A stretch of DNA of 48,550 nt from Synechococcales cyanobacterium GL140_1_metabat_312 (GCA_025351345.1 JANXWB010000098.1:1-48550); one strand, 5' to 3'. Shown: positions 7,414 through 16,485, numbered from the stretch's first letter. Made by a program: numbers and translations. The notes: generated by a model not told the origin, from the sequence alone.

Positions 7414-8583
7414 ATGTCTGACTTTGCCGCCCTCGATCTCAAAATTATTCAAATTAACCAACGCTTGAAAGTCGCGCAGCTTGGTGTTCAACTTGAGCGT
7501 CGTGGTAATCGGTTGACCTTACGATCGACTCTTCCCCCGCGTCCCGGAAGCCATCGTCTGCGACCGACTCAACAGCGCCTCAGCCTAGGGATTCCCTCCA
7601 CGATCGCCGGACTCAAGCAAGCGGAGCAAGAAGCTAAAGTATTGGCGCTGAAGTTGATGCAAAATTCGTTTGAATGGCGAGACTATGACCATGCGATCGA
7701 TGGAAAACGTCTGACTAATCTGGAACTGTCTCAGCAAATTGATGCCTTTGAACGAGAATTCTTCGCCGCCCCTCACCGCACCCAAAAGCCTGCCTCAGCT
7801 CGAACAAGTTGGCGGGGTGCCTATGAACCCTATCTGCGAAAACTAGAAGCGATCGTCCTTGAAAATCCATCGTTTTCATTGTCTGAAGCCATTGGTAAAA
7901 CATTACAATCTATTGACCCTCAATCTCGTAGTCGCCAAATTGGAGTGATTGCCCTGACCGCGTTTGCAACATTTATGCAATTGGAAATCGCGGATGATTT
8001 GAAAGGAAAATATGCGGGAAATCCAGGACTCGATCGGTTAAAAAAAACGCGCGAATTACCCACGGATGATCAAATTTTGCATCATTGGAACCAAATCCCA
8101 AATCCCAAATGGAAATATGTTTATGGGGTAATGGCCGCTTTTGGATTGCGAAATCATGAAGTATTTTTCTGTGATTATGGTGACTTAGTGAAAGGTGAAA
8201 ACCAAGTACAGGTCCTATCTACGACGAAAACAGGAAGTCATGAAGTTTGGGCCTTTCATCCCGAATGGGTAGACCAGTTTGAACTACGATCGCCCCTATT
8301 ACCGGATGTGAATACCAGTCTTGAAACTACTACCTTACAAACCGTTGGTCAGCGGGTCACGGCTCAATTTCGGCGATATAACATCCCCTTTTCGCCCTAC
8401 GATTTGCGTCATGCTTGGGCAGTGCGAACCATTCATGTGGGATTGCCCGATACGGTAGCGGCGAAAATGATGGGCCATTCGGTCATAGTTCATACTAAAA
8501 CGTATCACCAATGGCTAACAAGACGAGATCAGCAAGCGGCGGTTAATGCGGCACTCAGCCGATCTATCTCTAATTCAATCTAG
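7414..8583 (+). CDS. Tyrosine recombinase / phage-type integrase family protein
   Basis: The 389-residue protein has a C-terminal catalytic domain with the tyrosine-recombinase layout: first arginine in AAFGLRNHE (Arg 246), a lysine near 272, DLRHAWAVR (second Arg about 332), MGHS (His about 355) and the nucleophile in TKTYHQW (Tyr about 364). The usual His of the H-x-x-R motif is replaced by Tyr (SPYDLR). The N-terminal 100 residues are basic and resemble a DNA-binding arm. It could excise or integrate an element or resolve chromosomes. No attachment repeats or other phage genes were found beside it, so it may be a resident cyanobacterial recombinase. Confidence 0.8.
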   Translation: MSDFAALDLKIIQINQRLKVAQLGVQLERRGNRLTLRSTLPPRPGSHRLRPTQQRLSLGIPSTIAGLKQAEQEAKVLALKLMQNSFEWRDYDHAIDGKRLTNLELSQQIDAFEREFFAAPHRTQKPASARTSWRGAYEPYLRKLEAIVLENPSFSLSEAIGKTLQSIDPQSRSRQIGVIALTAFATFMQLEIADDLKGKYAGNPGLDRLKKTRELPTDDQILHHWNQIPNPKWKYVYGVMAAFGLRNHEVFFCDYGDLVKGENQVQVLSTTKTGSHEVWAFHPEWVDQFELRSPLLPDVNTSLETTTLQTVGQRVTAQFRRYNIPFSPYDLRHAWAVRTIHVGLPDTVAAKMMGHSVIVHTKTYHQWLTRRDQQAAVNAALSRSISNSI

Positions 8584-8598
8584 CTAAACTAAACCAAA

Positions 8599-9882
8599 TC
8601 ATTCTAATTTTGCATCATTGATACCATACAAATCAGATTCCTTTAATTTTCCATCCAGAAGACAGCTTACCGTCATATCACCCATAACATTAATGGCGGT
8701 GCGGGCACGGTCCAAGAACCAATCTACCGTGATTAATAAGGCAATATATTCAGTCGGTAATCCAACGGACGAGAATACTAGCGTCATCGTTACAAGACCT
8801 GCTTCTGGAATGCCAGCGGCCCCGACTGATGCAACAATAGAAGTTAACATCACAGTAATTTGTTGTGGAACACTGAGTTCATAGCCTAGCAATTGCGAAA
8901 TGAACAATGCCGCCATCGCTTCATAGAGTGCTGTGCCATCATTATTGAAATTACTGCCGACCAATGAACCCAACGATGCTGACGATTCTCGGAGTTTGAA
9001 TTTATGAATTAATGCCTCATAAGTAATGGGCATTGTTGCGGTGGATGATGCGGTTGAAAAAGCGGTAATTAATGGATCAGATCCGTGACGCAAAAACTGC
9101 ATCGGACTCACCCAAGATCCTAGCTTAATACGCACTAGATAATAGCAAGCTTGTAAAAACAAACCGACCAATACCGCAATTACCAACGCGCCTAGTTTTT
9201 TGAAGGGTTCAAATCCTTCCAATGCGATTGTTCTCGCGACAATTCCAAAGACCGCCAACGGAACCCAATTAATCACCCAATGCAAAATTCCGATTACTGA
9301 GTCAAAGAGGATTGAAATGGTTTGCTCGATCGGTTTGTAATCCGTCAACCCTTCTTCAATTTGTTTGGCTTTGATGCCGCGCAGAACTATTCCAAAGGCC
9401 AAGGCCACAAAAATTAATTGCAATACATTGTTGTCAACGAGTGGCTTCACAACTGAGTCCGGTACCATATCATTCAGCAAGCCCCACGGATCCAACGACT
9501 TGCCAAGAGTTTGAGATGACGGTGCTATTGCCACCTTGCCCCAATGACCGGGCTGCATCACATTTGCAACGCCCAATCCGATCACGATCGCGGCCAGTGT
9601 ATTGGTAATCAATAATAAGCTTAGTTTTCGACCGGAGTTCCCTGGAATAGAGGCAGTCATAAAGGAATGCAACACGGCCAACAAAATCAACGGAGTCGCT
9701 AGGGTTCGGAGTGCCTTCAAAATCAAGCTTGATGGCAGTGCTAACTGAGCAATCGTAGTTCTCATCTCAGGACTTGCGTTGCCAGCACCTAATGCAATTC
9801 CTAAGACGATCGCAAACCCTAAGGCAATCACAATTTGAAGATAGAGCGGGATCGATCGGACGTACTTCAGCAACTTGCCCAT
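8599..9882 (-). CDS. Sodium/proton:dicarboxylate (glutamate) symporter, DAACS family
   Basis: The 427-residue hydrophobic protein opens with a membrane helix (LYLQIVIALGFAIVLGIALG) and carries the conserved DAACS elements. These are LILKALRTLATPLILLAVLHSF, the serine-rich AFSTASSTATMPIT re-entrant loop, VGSNFNNDGTALYEAM (matching the family's NMDGT region, here NNDGT) and AAGIPEAGLVTM. The family moves glutamate, aspartate or C4-dicarboxylates with sodium or protons. Length is normal for the family. It converges on the recombinase gene with 15 bases between stop codons. ATG 9882 fits the family N-terminus. The substrate is not decided by sequence alone. Confidence 0.9.
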   Translation of the reverse strand: MGKLLKYVRSIPLYLQIVIALGFAIVLGIALGAGNASPEMRTTIAQLALPSSLILKALRTLATPLILLAVLHSFMTASIPGNSGRKLSLLLITNTLAAIVIGLGVANVMQPGHWGKVAIAPSSQTLGKSLDPWGLLNDMVPDSVVKPLVDNNVLQLIFVALAFGIVLRGIKAKQIEEGLTDYKPIEQTISILFDSVIGILHWVINWVPLAVFGIVARTIALEGFEPFKKLGALVIAVLVGLFLQACYYLVRIKLGSWVSPMQFLRHGSDPLITAFSTASSTATMPITYEALIHKFKLRESSASLGSLVGSNFNNDGTALYEAMAALFISQLLGYELSVPQQITVMLTSIVASVGAAGIPEAGLVTMTLVFSSVGLPTEYIALLITVDWFLDRARTAINVMGDMTVSCLLDGKLKESDLYGINDAKLE

Positions 9883-9924
9883 GGAAATTGACCTAAAATG
9901 AGGATGATTGAGGAATGTATAAGG

Positions 9925-10407
9925 TTAGCAGAGGTTTCCAAAACCCTTGGCTGAGGATGTGCCTTTGGTTTTTTTCTTAAACTGGCGGATAGCGGCATCT
10001 AGGTCCGATCGAGTAATTTCCCGCATCCTCCTTGTCGTAACGCCGCCCTCATTCACAACTAATGAATCACTCAACTTAAGCGTCCAAAATCTGAACAATA
10101 GTTCAATAACGGGCATTTTTTCGCGAAAAACTTGGATATCTTTCAAACTATCTATCTCTTTAGCTACGTCTTCAGATTCAGAAAAGATGAAGATCGTAGC
10201 TTTTTCTCCAACAGATTGTGTACGATGGACAAGCGTACTTTTAATCCAAGCCCCTGAGCCATCTTGAATTAGGTAGTAATGGGAATGGCTGAGATTGGCG
10301 TTAACCCATTGGGCTAAGGCGATCGCAACATTCTCCACAATTTGTTTTGTTCCATCCTCTGCTGGGGCATCATCGACTAGTGCTTTAATTTGCGATGTCA
10401 AATCCAT
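9925..10407 (-). CDS. Conserved-looking hypothetical protein
   Basis: A 160-residue soluble protein with no motif I recognise. It has a helical N-terminus (SQIKALVDD), a middle with alternating beta-like segments (HYYLIQDGSGAW, KATIFIFSES) and a basic C-terminal helix rich in Lys and Arg ending in GFGNLC. Codon usage and composition match the neighbours. The gene is transcribed away from hetZ, and the 105-base gap between them carries a perfect short palindrome at 10429-10447. It lies 42 bases upstream of the symporter gene on the same strand and could share its transcript. Confidence 0.65.
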   Translation of the reverse strand: MDLTSQIKALVDDAPAEDGTKQIVENVAIALAQWVNANLSHSHYYLIQDGSGAWIKSTLVHRTQSVGEKATIFIFSESEDVAKEIDSLKDIQVFREKMPVIELLFRFWTLKLSDSLVVNEGGVTTRRMREITRSDLDAAIRQFKKKTKGTSSAKGFGNLC

Positions 10408-10428
10408 CCTTAATTACCACTCATTACT

Positions 10429-10447
10429 CGTGTATTTGTTATACACG
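10429..10447. promoter_or_regulatory. Perfect palindrome in the divergent hetZ promoter region
   Basis: CGTGTAT-TTGTT-ATACACG is a perfect inverted repeat with 7-base arms and a 5-base spacer, centred between the start of the gene at 10407 (minus) and the hetZ start at 10513 (plus). Its size suits a dimeric repressor or activator site. It does not match the HetR palindrome or the NtcA pattern GTA-N8-TAC. The binding protein is unknown. Confidence 0.45.
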
Positions 10448-10512
10448 GTTTAACTTAACCACCGTCGTCACTTCTTTAAACCCTTTCCAGACCTATTTCT
10501 GAGGGCAGTCTC

Positions 10513-11667
10513 TTGACCTACCAAACACTATCTACTGTGGGGGATGTCTGCCAGAGCGTGGATACGATCTATCACTTGCTGCTCGGAGAATTCAAACAAG
10601 CTACGACTAAATCTGAACGATTCTGTGGAGATGTGGCCCAGCGATTGAGTCAGGAAGTTGGGCGAATTTGTTCTGAGAGTCAGCGAATTCAAGACTCTGG
10701 AGAAGTGGATACTTGGGCTGTCACGTTGGCCCGCCATCGTTTGGGTCAGTGCCTTCACTATTACAAACTCGGTTCAAAACGGGGTCGGATCGATCTCCAC
10801 AGTACCCTCAGCGCCGTGGTTTACCGCTACATCACCGCCTCAAAAAGTAATCAAAGCTACCAAGCGCGGCTTACTTTAATTGAGGATTTCTTACAAATTT
10901 TCTACATGGAAGCGCTCAATGCCTTCCGACGTGAAACCCAACTGGGACCGCAATACCAGCCCCGATCGCTTCTGCAATTGGCCGAGTATATGGCCTTCAC
11001 CGAGCGCTATGCAAAACGCCGAATTCCATTGCCCAGTCGTCGCAGCCAGCAACTGATCATCCTCCGTGCCCAGACCTTTTCTCGGCAGCAACCCAATGAG
11101 GCGCTAGTTGATATTGAGCGGGCGGCAGATGGTAGCCTAAATGAAGGTGAAGATGCCATTAGTCTCGCCTCGATTAAGCAATTGCGTGAATTGATGGTGT
11201 CCCAAGAGCCAGAGCCTACGGAAGACGGCCTCAGGGAAAGCGTTGTGGGTGAACTGATCGCCTATCTAGAAGAGCGTAAGCAACAGGATTGTATTGATTA
11301 TTTTGCGCTGCGGCTTCAGGATTTTCCCGCCAACGAAATTGAAGCGATCTTGGGCTTAACGCCTAGGCAGCGGGATTACCTACAGCAGCGGTTTAAATAT
11401 CATCTGGTGCGGTTTACCTTCACTCATCGTTGGGAGCTAGTGCATCAGTGGCTCGAAATCGATCTAGATCATCATTTGGGCTTGTCTAAAGTGCAGTGGG
11501 ATACGTTTAACAAAGTAATAACAGCTCAACAGCGCAAAATTTTAGCCCTAAAGCAGGAGAAGCGATCGGATACGGATATTTCTCACACTATTGGTTGTAC
11601 GCCAAATCAGTTGCAGAGACGATGGTTTAAGCTTTTGGAACAAGCTTGGGATCTACGAAATTCCTAA
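10513..11667 (+). CDS. hetZ: HetZ-family regulator
   Basis: The 384-residue protein matches what I know of HetZ along its length. Recognisable parts are LGSKRGRIDLHSTLSAVVYRYI, the segment LLQLAEYMAFTERYAKRRIPLP, then RAQTFSRQQP, LQDFPANEIEAILGLTPRQRDYLQQRFKYHL, and a C-terminal helical part that looks like a sigma-type helix-turn-helix. In Anabaena HetZ is needed early in heterocyst differentiation, and homologues occur in filamentous strains that do not form heterocysts. The start is TTG 10513 behind GAGGG at 10501; no better start is present. It is followed after 45 bases by patU, the same order as in Anabaena. Confidence 0.9.
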   Translation: MTYQTLSTVGDVCQSVDTIYHLLLGEFKQATTKSERFCGDVAQRLSQEVGRICSESQRIQDSGEVDTWAVTLARHRLGQCLHYYKLGSKRGRIDLHSTLSAVVYRYITASKSNQSYQARLTLIEDFLQIFYMEALNAFRRETQLGPQYQPRSLLQLAEYMAFTERYAKRRIPLPSRRSQQLIILRAQTFSRQQPNEALVDIERAADGSLNEGEDAISLASIKQLRELMVSQEPEPTEDGLRESVVGELIAYLEERKQQDCIDYFALRLQDFPANEIEAILGLTPRQRDYLQQRFKYHLVRFTFTHRWELVHQWLEIDLDHHLGLSKVQWDTFNKVITAQQRKILALKQEKRSDTDISHTIGCTPNQLQRRWFKLLEQAWDLRNS

Positions 11668-11712
11668 GTATCCGGAGCAAGCTCAATACAGGATGAATAA
11701 GGACATATCACG

Positions 11713-12696
11713 ATGGATTTTGACTCAGACGATATTCAAAAAACCTTTTTAGATTTGATCCGACCTTGGGATGTCGAATTAAAAGGCTCTTTGGCTGTGC
11801 CCCCAGTTCCTCCAAAGGATGATGGTTCTAAGTCGGTTCCGATCGTCCCCGCAATCCGCGAGGAATTTACCCCGAATTCAGGAGATATACCTGCTGTGCA
11901 AGAGCGTTTTGAAGCGTTGTTAAAAAGTCGCCTTTCCCTAGAAATTGAACAGAATCCCCCCCTTTTTCCTTGGGAAGATGAAGTTCTAGAGTATCAGTCC
12001 GATCGGGTTGACAGTCCGGGTATGGCGGATAATGTTGCATCCGGCTTGAATAAATCGGGATCGCTGTGGCTAGCCCAACTCCGTCGATTGGCTATTCCTG
12101 TGGCCCTTCCAGAGACGATGTTGGCCAGTCTTTTGTCGGCCTGTGAATCAATAGTGCAGACCTCGTTGCGTGAAGGCGTGAAAGTAGTTAAGGTGGCGGA
12201 ATCGTTTTTTCCTGAAAGCTTCCTGCAACTGAACGAATTGGCGGGTATTGTGATGATGTCTCCTGCCCGTAATGGCTATGCCAGTCTGCAATCTCGGTTG
12301 GGTGAAGACGTACCGACTACCTATGAAGCAGCTAGCCCGACTCAGCAAATGGTGCTCTCACTTTTAGCGGCCCGTGAGATGATTGCGGCGTTGACGCTGA
12401 CATTGAAGGCGGGTGTGGGTTCGAGCTATCAGTGGATGACTGAAATTGGAGCATTGACCTTGCAGCTTGACTATCGGGTTAATGGCGATGATGCGGTGCT
12501 GCACATTCAAGGTCAATTGCCCTCTGGCGGCAGTTTGTCGTTGGCCAATGGTCCTAGTCTGTCGATGGCTCAGCGGCCTGAAGCGGGCCTGTTGAGTGTC
12601 GAACTTGCAGATTTGCGACCGATGCAGCCGTTGCAACTTGAGGTTCAGTTAGGATCGGATGATTCTATTGTATTTGCTATTGTATTGATGTCGTAG
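11713..12696 (+). CDS. patU: PatU-family protein, undivided form
   Basis: The 327-residue protein follows hetZ in the same direction. It has an N-terminal region of low complexity with the short conserved block PLFPWEDEVLEY at about residues 80-91, then a region of about 200 residues (SLWLAQLRRLAIPVALPETML..., LAAREMIAALTLTL..., then beta-rich C-terminus). This agrees with PatU, which in Anabaena sp. PCC 7120 is split into patU5 and patU3; here it is one open frame. PatU3 works with HetZ in heterocyst patterning there. The molecular function is unknown. The call rests on gene order and sequence resemblance together. Confidence 0.82.
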   Translation: MDFDSDDIQKTFLDLIRPWDVELKGSLAVPPVPPKDDGSKSVPIVPAIREEFTPNSGDIPAVQERFEALLKSRLSLEIEQNPPLFPWEDEVLEYQSDRVDSPGMADNVASGLNKSGSLWLAQLRRLAIPVALPETMLASLLSACESIVQTSLREGVKVVKVAESFFPESFLQLNELAGIVMMSPARNGYASLQSRLGEDVPTTYEAASPTQQMVLSLLAAREMIAALTLTLKAGVGSSYQWMTEIGALTLQLDYRVNGDDAVLHIQGQLPSGGSLSLANGPSLSMAQRPEAGLLSVELADLRPMQPLQLEVQLGSDDSIVFAIVLMS

Positions 12697-12775
12697 ATTG
12701 ATCTAGTAGATTGATGCCATCGATCGGGGTTGAATAAGCGATAATGGAAGACTGTTCGACAGGATTTGATTGCTT

Positions 12776-15145
12776 ATGTCGCTTCGATTTTTATCTCCAT
12801 TTACTGCCCTTCAGCAGCGGATTAAGTCTCGATCGGTGACTTCTCTTGAACCGCCAGAGGAGTCGATCGGGTTGCGGGCTTTGGCACAGTCATTGGTGAT
12901 TGTGGGGATTGTGGCGACAGATATTGCGGCGGAAACGTCTTTGTGGATGTGGGCGATTCCGTTGAGTGTGGTAGGTGCGATGTGGAGTTGGCGGCAGCGT
13001 CATCGTCGGGCGATCGGGACTAAGTTTTTGCTAGCGATCGGGATGATTGCGGCGTTGATTTTCTTTTTTGTTCACTCTTTTGCCCGTCGCGAGACCAATG
13101 ATTTACGATTGGTTTTAGTTGAGTTGATGGTGCAAATTCAAGTGCTCCATAGTTTTGATTTGCCCCGGCGCAAAGACTTGGGCTATTCGATGATGATTGG
13201 GCTAATTTTATTGGGCGTGGCGAGTACACTCAGTCAGACGATGGCATTTGGTGGGATGTTGTTGATCTTTTTGGCGATCGCTTTGCCTGTCTTGATGTTG
13301 GACTATCGATCGCGTTTGGGGTTGCGATCTGACTTATCGTTGAAGAATTTATTTGAGCAGCCGAACGCATTAAGGCAAAGTGCTGGAAAATTATTGGGAT
13401 TGTTTGCGATTACGTTGGCGATCGGGTTGACTGTCTTTGCCTTGATGCCGAGGTTGCCGGGATACCAATTGCGCAGTTTGCCCATGAGTGCGCCCATTGA
13501 TACACCCAAGACGTTTGATAATCAGCGGGTGACGAATCCGGGGTATTCCAAAAATGGCAATCAAGAGGGCGGCGATCGGCTTGGTCGTAGACGCGGGACT
13601 TCTCCGCCGACGGGAGCAGGGCAAGTGGATGATGAGTTTTATTCAGGATTTGGCGATCGGATTAATCAGAATTTGCGAGGGACATTGAAGCCGAAGACCG
13701 TGATGCGGGTGCGATCGCAGGCGGAGGGATTTTGGCGAGTGCAGGCGTTCGATCGCTATACCGGGCAAGGCTGGGAGTTGTCTGACAATGACAAAACTCA
13801 AACCTTAAATCGAACAGGTTGGGCCTATCAATTTTATTTGCCAACGAATGGTCTAATAGAGCGGACTAAAGAAGTGGTGCAGACCTATAGCATTTTGTCG
13901 GAATTACCGAATTTAATTCCTGCATTGGCGACACCTCGGGAGTTGTTTTTCCCGACGCAGCAGGTGGCTTGGGATAGTCAATCGGGAATCCGTGCGCCTG
14001 TGCCATTGTCTGAAGGTTTGACTTATACGGTCATTTCGGAAGTGCCATACCGCGATCGGGCCGAGCTACAAAAGGCAAAAAGCAAAGTTCCAGAGATTAA
14101 ACCTGGTTCCAAGTCCAAGTCTGGCAAATTAAAATCTGTCGCCACTAATCGATCGAATCCTTATTTGCAAGTGCCAGAAAAATCAAGGGGCTTGCTGAAA
14201 CAAGAGGCCGATCGGTTGTTATTGACGGCCAGCAGTCCCATCACTTCCGACTACGAGAAGGCGTTGTATTTAACCCAAGCGATTAAGCAGCGGTATTCGT
14301 TGCAACAGGATTTGCCGTTTTTTACAACAGATGAGGATATGGTGACAGCGTTCCTAACGAAATACAAAGGTGGTTATCCCGATCATTTTTCAACAACGCT
14401 AGCGGTCATGCTTAGAAGCATCGGAATCTCAACGCGATTGACAACGGGATTTTTGCCGGGACAGTTCAATTCGTTTACGGGTATGTATGAAGTGAAGAAT
14501 ACCGATGCGTTTGCGTTGGTGGAGGTGTATTTCGATCGGTATGGTTGGTATTCGTTTGATCCAATTCCTGGCCATCCTTTGGTTCCGCCATCCGTTGAAT
14601 CAGATCAGACGTTTACAGTATTGAAGCAGTTTTGGAATTGGGTTGCAGGTTGGATGCCATCTCCGGTGATGGGGATTTTTCAGGGTTTATTTAATTGGTT
14701 GGGCAATCTCTTGGGTGGGATTGTACGATTGTTTGCTCAAGGGATTTTGGGCTGGTTGACGTTGTTGTTGGCTGGGACGAGTTTTGGGTTTTTGCTGTGG
14801 ATTTTATGGCAACAGATTCGTCAATTTAAACGTCGATCGCAATTGAAAAAGCTACCCAAAATGGAATGCCTCTATCAACAAATGACCGATTGGCTACAGG
14901 AGCAAGGCGTTAAGCACCAGTCCGCATTAACACCGTTTGAATATATTCACCATGCGCAAAGTAGCGTTCCGTTTCTACGATCGATTCCAGGTTATCAAGT
15001 TTTAGATTCTATTGTGCTTCACTACGTAGAATGGAAATATGGTGCGGTTGAGAGTGATACTACAACGCTGGACCGATCGTTTCTGAGATTGCAGCGATCG
15101 GTGCGACAACAATCGCTGCGAAAAATTTTCAGATTAAGAAGATAG
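12776..15145 (+). CDS. TgpA-type membrane protein with transglutaminase-like domain, probably catalytically inactive
   Basis: The protein of about 789 residues has six or so N-terminal membrane helices (DUF3488/TgpA N domain), an extracytoplasmic part, a transglutaminase-like core at about 480-600, another helix near 650-670 and a C-terminal DUF4129-like cytoplasmic tail. The core has GGYPDHFSTTLAVMLRSIGI, where active relatives have Cys in G-x-C-E-H, and NTDAFALVEVYF, where relatives have His (DAHAW). The Asp of SFDPIPG remains. Loss of both Cys and His suggests a non-catalytic domain. ATG 12776 is preferred over TTG 12770; AGGA lies at 12761. It follows patU by 79 bases. Confidence 0.88.
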   Translation: MSLRFLSPFTALQQRIKSRSVTSLEPPEESIGLRALAQSLVIVGIVATDIAAETSLWMWAIPLSVVGAMWSWRQRHRRAIGTKFLLAIGMIAALIFFFVHSFARRETNDLRLVLVELMVQIQVLHSFDLPRRKDLGYSMMIGLILLGVASTLSQTMAFGGMLLIFLAIALPVLMLDYRSRLGLRSDLSLKNLFEQPNALRQSAGKLLGLFAITLAIGLTVFALMPRLPGYQLRSLPMSAPIDTPKTFDNQRVTNPGYSKNGNQEGGDRLGRRRGTSPPTGAGQVDDEFYSGFGDRINQNLRGTLKPKTVMRVRSQAEGFWRVQAFDRYTGQGWELSDNDKTQTLNRTGWAYQFYLPTNGLIERTKEVVQTYSILSELPNLIPALATPRELFFPTQQVAWDSQSGIRAPVPLSEGLTYTVISEVPYRDRAELQKAKSKVPEIKPGSKSKSGKLKSVATNRSNPYLQVPEKSRGLLKQEADRLLLTASSPITSDYEKALYLTQAIKQRYSLQQDLPFFTTDEDMVTAFLTKYKGGYPDHFSTTLAVMLRSIGISTRLTTGFLPGQFNSFTGMYEVKNTDAFALVEVYFDRYGWYSFDPIPGHPLVPPSVESDQTFTVLKQFWNWVAGWMPSPVMGIFQGLFNWLGNLLGGIVRLFAQGILGWLTLLLAGTSFGFLLWILWQQIRQFKRRSQLKKLPKMECLYQQMTDWLQEQGVKHQSALTPFEYIHHAQSSVPFLRSIPGYQVLDSIVLHYVEWKYGAVESDTTTLDRSFLRLQRSVRQQSLRKIFRLRR

Positions 15146-15147
15146 TA

Positions 15148-15519
15148 CTAAATCTTAGCGGTCTGAGCCGTTTCCCAAACTTGGCTGATTAGGGATTCTG
15201 TCCGATCGCGAAGCTCTGTAATAAATATGCCTTCGTGATCATTTGCGGCAATCCAACGTCCCGAAAGACTGATTTCAACCCAGTCTTCATCGACCGTACA
15301 AATCTCGATCGGAGTTTCTGTTTCCGAAAGAATCTGTTCGACTAATATATCAAACACAGGATGATCAATAGAGATCAAAAAGGAGGCTCGACCTGGTTCA
15401 ATATGAAACACTTGTCTAACCCGCAGAGCAAAGACCGATCGTTGAACCGTCCACTCTTCAAGGCTTCCTGACACCTGCTCGCCCTTCAATCCCAACTCAG
15501 AGTATATTAACTTCAACAT
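15148..15519 (-). CDS. alr0857-family conserved cyanobacterial protein
   Basis: The 123-residue protein begins MLKLIYSELGLKGEQVSGSLEEW and continues VFALRVRQVFHIEPGRASFLI, the typical start of the cyanobacterial family named after alr0857. The function of the family is unknown. It is soluble, mixed alpha/beta and acidic. It converges on the transglutaminase-like gene with only two bases between the stops. A purine-rich GAA-type run directly upstream of the ATG (15520-15550, read on the minus strand) contains AAGGAG and serves as ribosome binding site. Confidence 0.75.
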   Translation of the reverse strand: MLKLIYSELGLKGEQVSGSLEEWTVQRSVFALRVRQVFHIEPGRASFLISIDHPVFDILVEQILSETETPIEICTVDEDWVEISLSGRWIAANDHEGIFITELRDRTESLISQVWETAQTAKI

Positions 15520-16215
15520 TTTTTTCTTCTTCTCCTTCTTCTTCTTTTGCGATCGAAATCATTTGCCATTTAACTTGGATTCATACAATTTTGCTGAGTA
15601 CGACTTAATCTGAGAATGTTTACGCTAAGGGTGTTTCAACTAAAGGTAAATGACTTGCTTAGAAATTCAAGAGTTCAGGCCATAAACTAAAAGCCCGCAC
15701 CTGATCAACTTCAGAGCGGGACACAAGCGACTTAAAGGCTTGGTTTTTAAGAATGCTGGGGAAGTCGTCCGAGCATCCGGCTCTGAAATATCTGAAATAG
15801 TAGGGAATGCAGTCGAATAAGTCGTGTTAGCCGCAAACCGAGGCTGCCGCAAAGCTCTGCGCGTAGGGGCGCTGGAGTTACTTGTGCGATGAGCGATCGG
15901 TTAAACATGACGGACTCTCGTGAAGGTGGGACAGTGGAAAATTTCTATTGGAAAACTAAGAGTACTACATGTGTAATATGATTTCTGAACTTTGTCAACT
16001 GTGTGATGCCTGTCATAATTCAGGTTTTATGGTTAGAGATTGGCTTGAAGTTCTTGCAGATCTTCGAGTTTGAGTTGGGTGGCTTGGCTGATCGGGCCTG
16101 AAATAATACATACAAAAATCAAATACAGTATTGCCAATCATTAAGTCAGCATTCAAGTTTCGGTGGGGAATCTTAGCAAAATCGTAAAGGGTGCATTTAA
16201 ATTTCCTTATAAAGG
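15520..16215. other. Long spacer with no confident gene
   Basis: No convincing complete gene is visible here. A minus-strand frame at 15667-15852 starts with TTG and is not recognisable; an ATG at about 15909 reads the same strand in another frame, so a frameshifted small gene is possible but unproven. At about 16030-16100 the minus strand reads ISQATQLKLEDLQELQANL then stop, which looks like the C-terminal end of a lost gene. A CCCGC/GCGGG hairpin at about 15692-15720 might be a terminator stem. Confidence 0.4.
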
Positions 16216-16485
16216 TTAGAAGATCCAATATTCTGGGCGCTGAATATCGATTACTGAAGCTCCAATTTGGGTGAAGTCTTGGCGCATCCAGGCTCGGTGC
16301 ATTCGAGTGAATAGTTCCGATCGTTTCTCGGCAGGTGTTGATGGGACGCGCAGGGCTAGGACAGCGATTGCACTCCAGGGATAGCTTGTGCGGAGGGCTT
16401 TAAACCAGTAGCGTTTGAGTGATTGTTTGGTGAAGGCGGTTTTGAAGGAAAATCCTTTCAATAGATCGATTTGAATTGCTGTCAT
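16216..16485 (-). CDS. Small hypothetical protein
   Basis: An 89-residue frame with plausible amino-acid composition: basic, with a hydrophobic middle (YPWSAIAVLALRVP) and several Trp. No family is recognised and no good ribosome binding site precedes the ATG. It stands alone in a 1.3-kb stretch that otherwise looks decayed, so it may be a relic of a larger gene. Confidence 0.35.
   Translation of the reverse strand: MTAIQIDLLKGFSFKTAFTKQSLKRYWFKALRTSYPWSAIAVLALRVPSTPAEKRSELFTRMHRAWMRQDFTQIGASVIDIQRPEYWIF

Noticed and set aside
9200-9225. GGGTTCAAATCC resembling a tRNA T-arm
   Set aside because: It lies inside the symporter coding sequence and no acceptor stem or other arms can be drawn around it.
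10440-10512. HetR or NtcA binding site before hetZ
   Set aside because: No GGG-N-CCC type palindrome and no GTA-N8-TAC was found; only the unrelated palindrome at 10429-10447.
15520-15550. CTT/GAA triplet run as a microsatellite of interest
   Set aside because: Short, and explained as a purine-rich leader with the ribosome binding site of the alr0857-family gene.
15667-15852. 61-residue minus-strand frame with TTG start
   Set aside because: No recognisable motif and a start that is poor; the only ATG upstream is in another frame. Mentioned within the spacer entry only.
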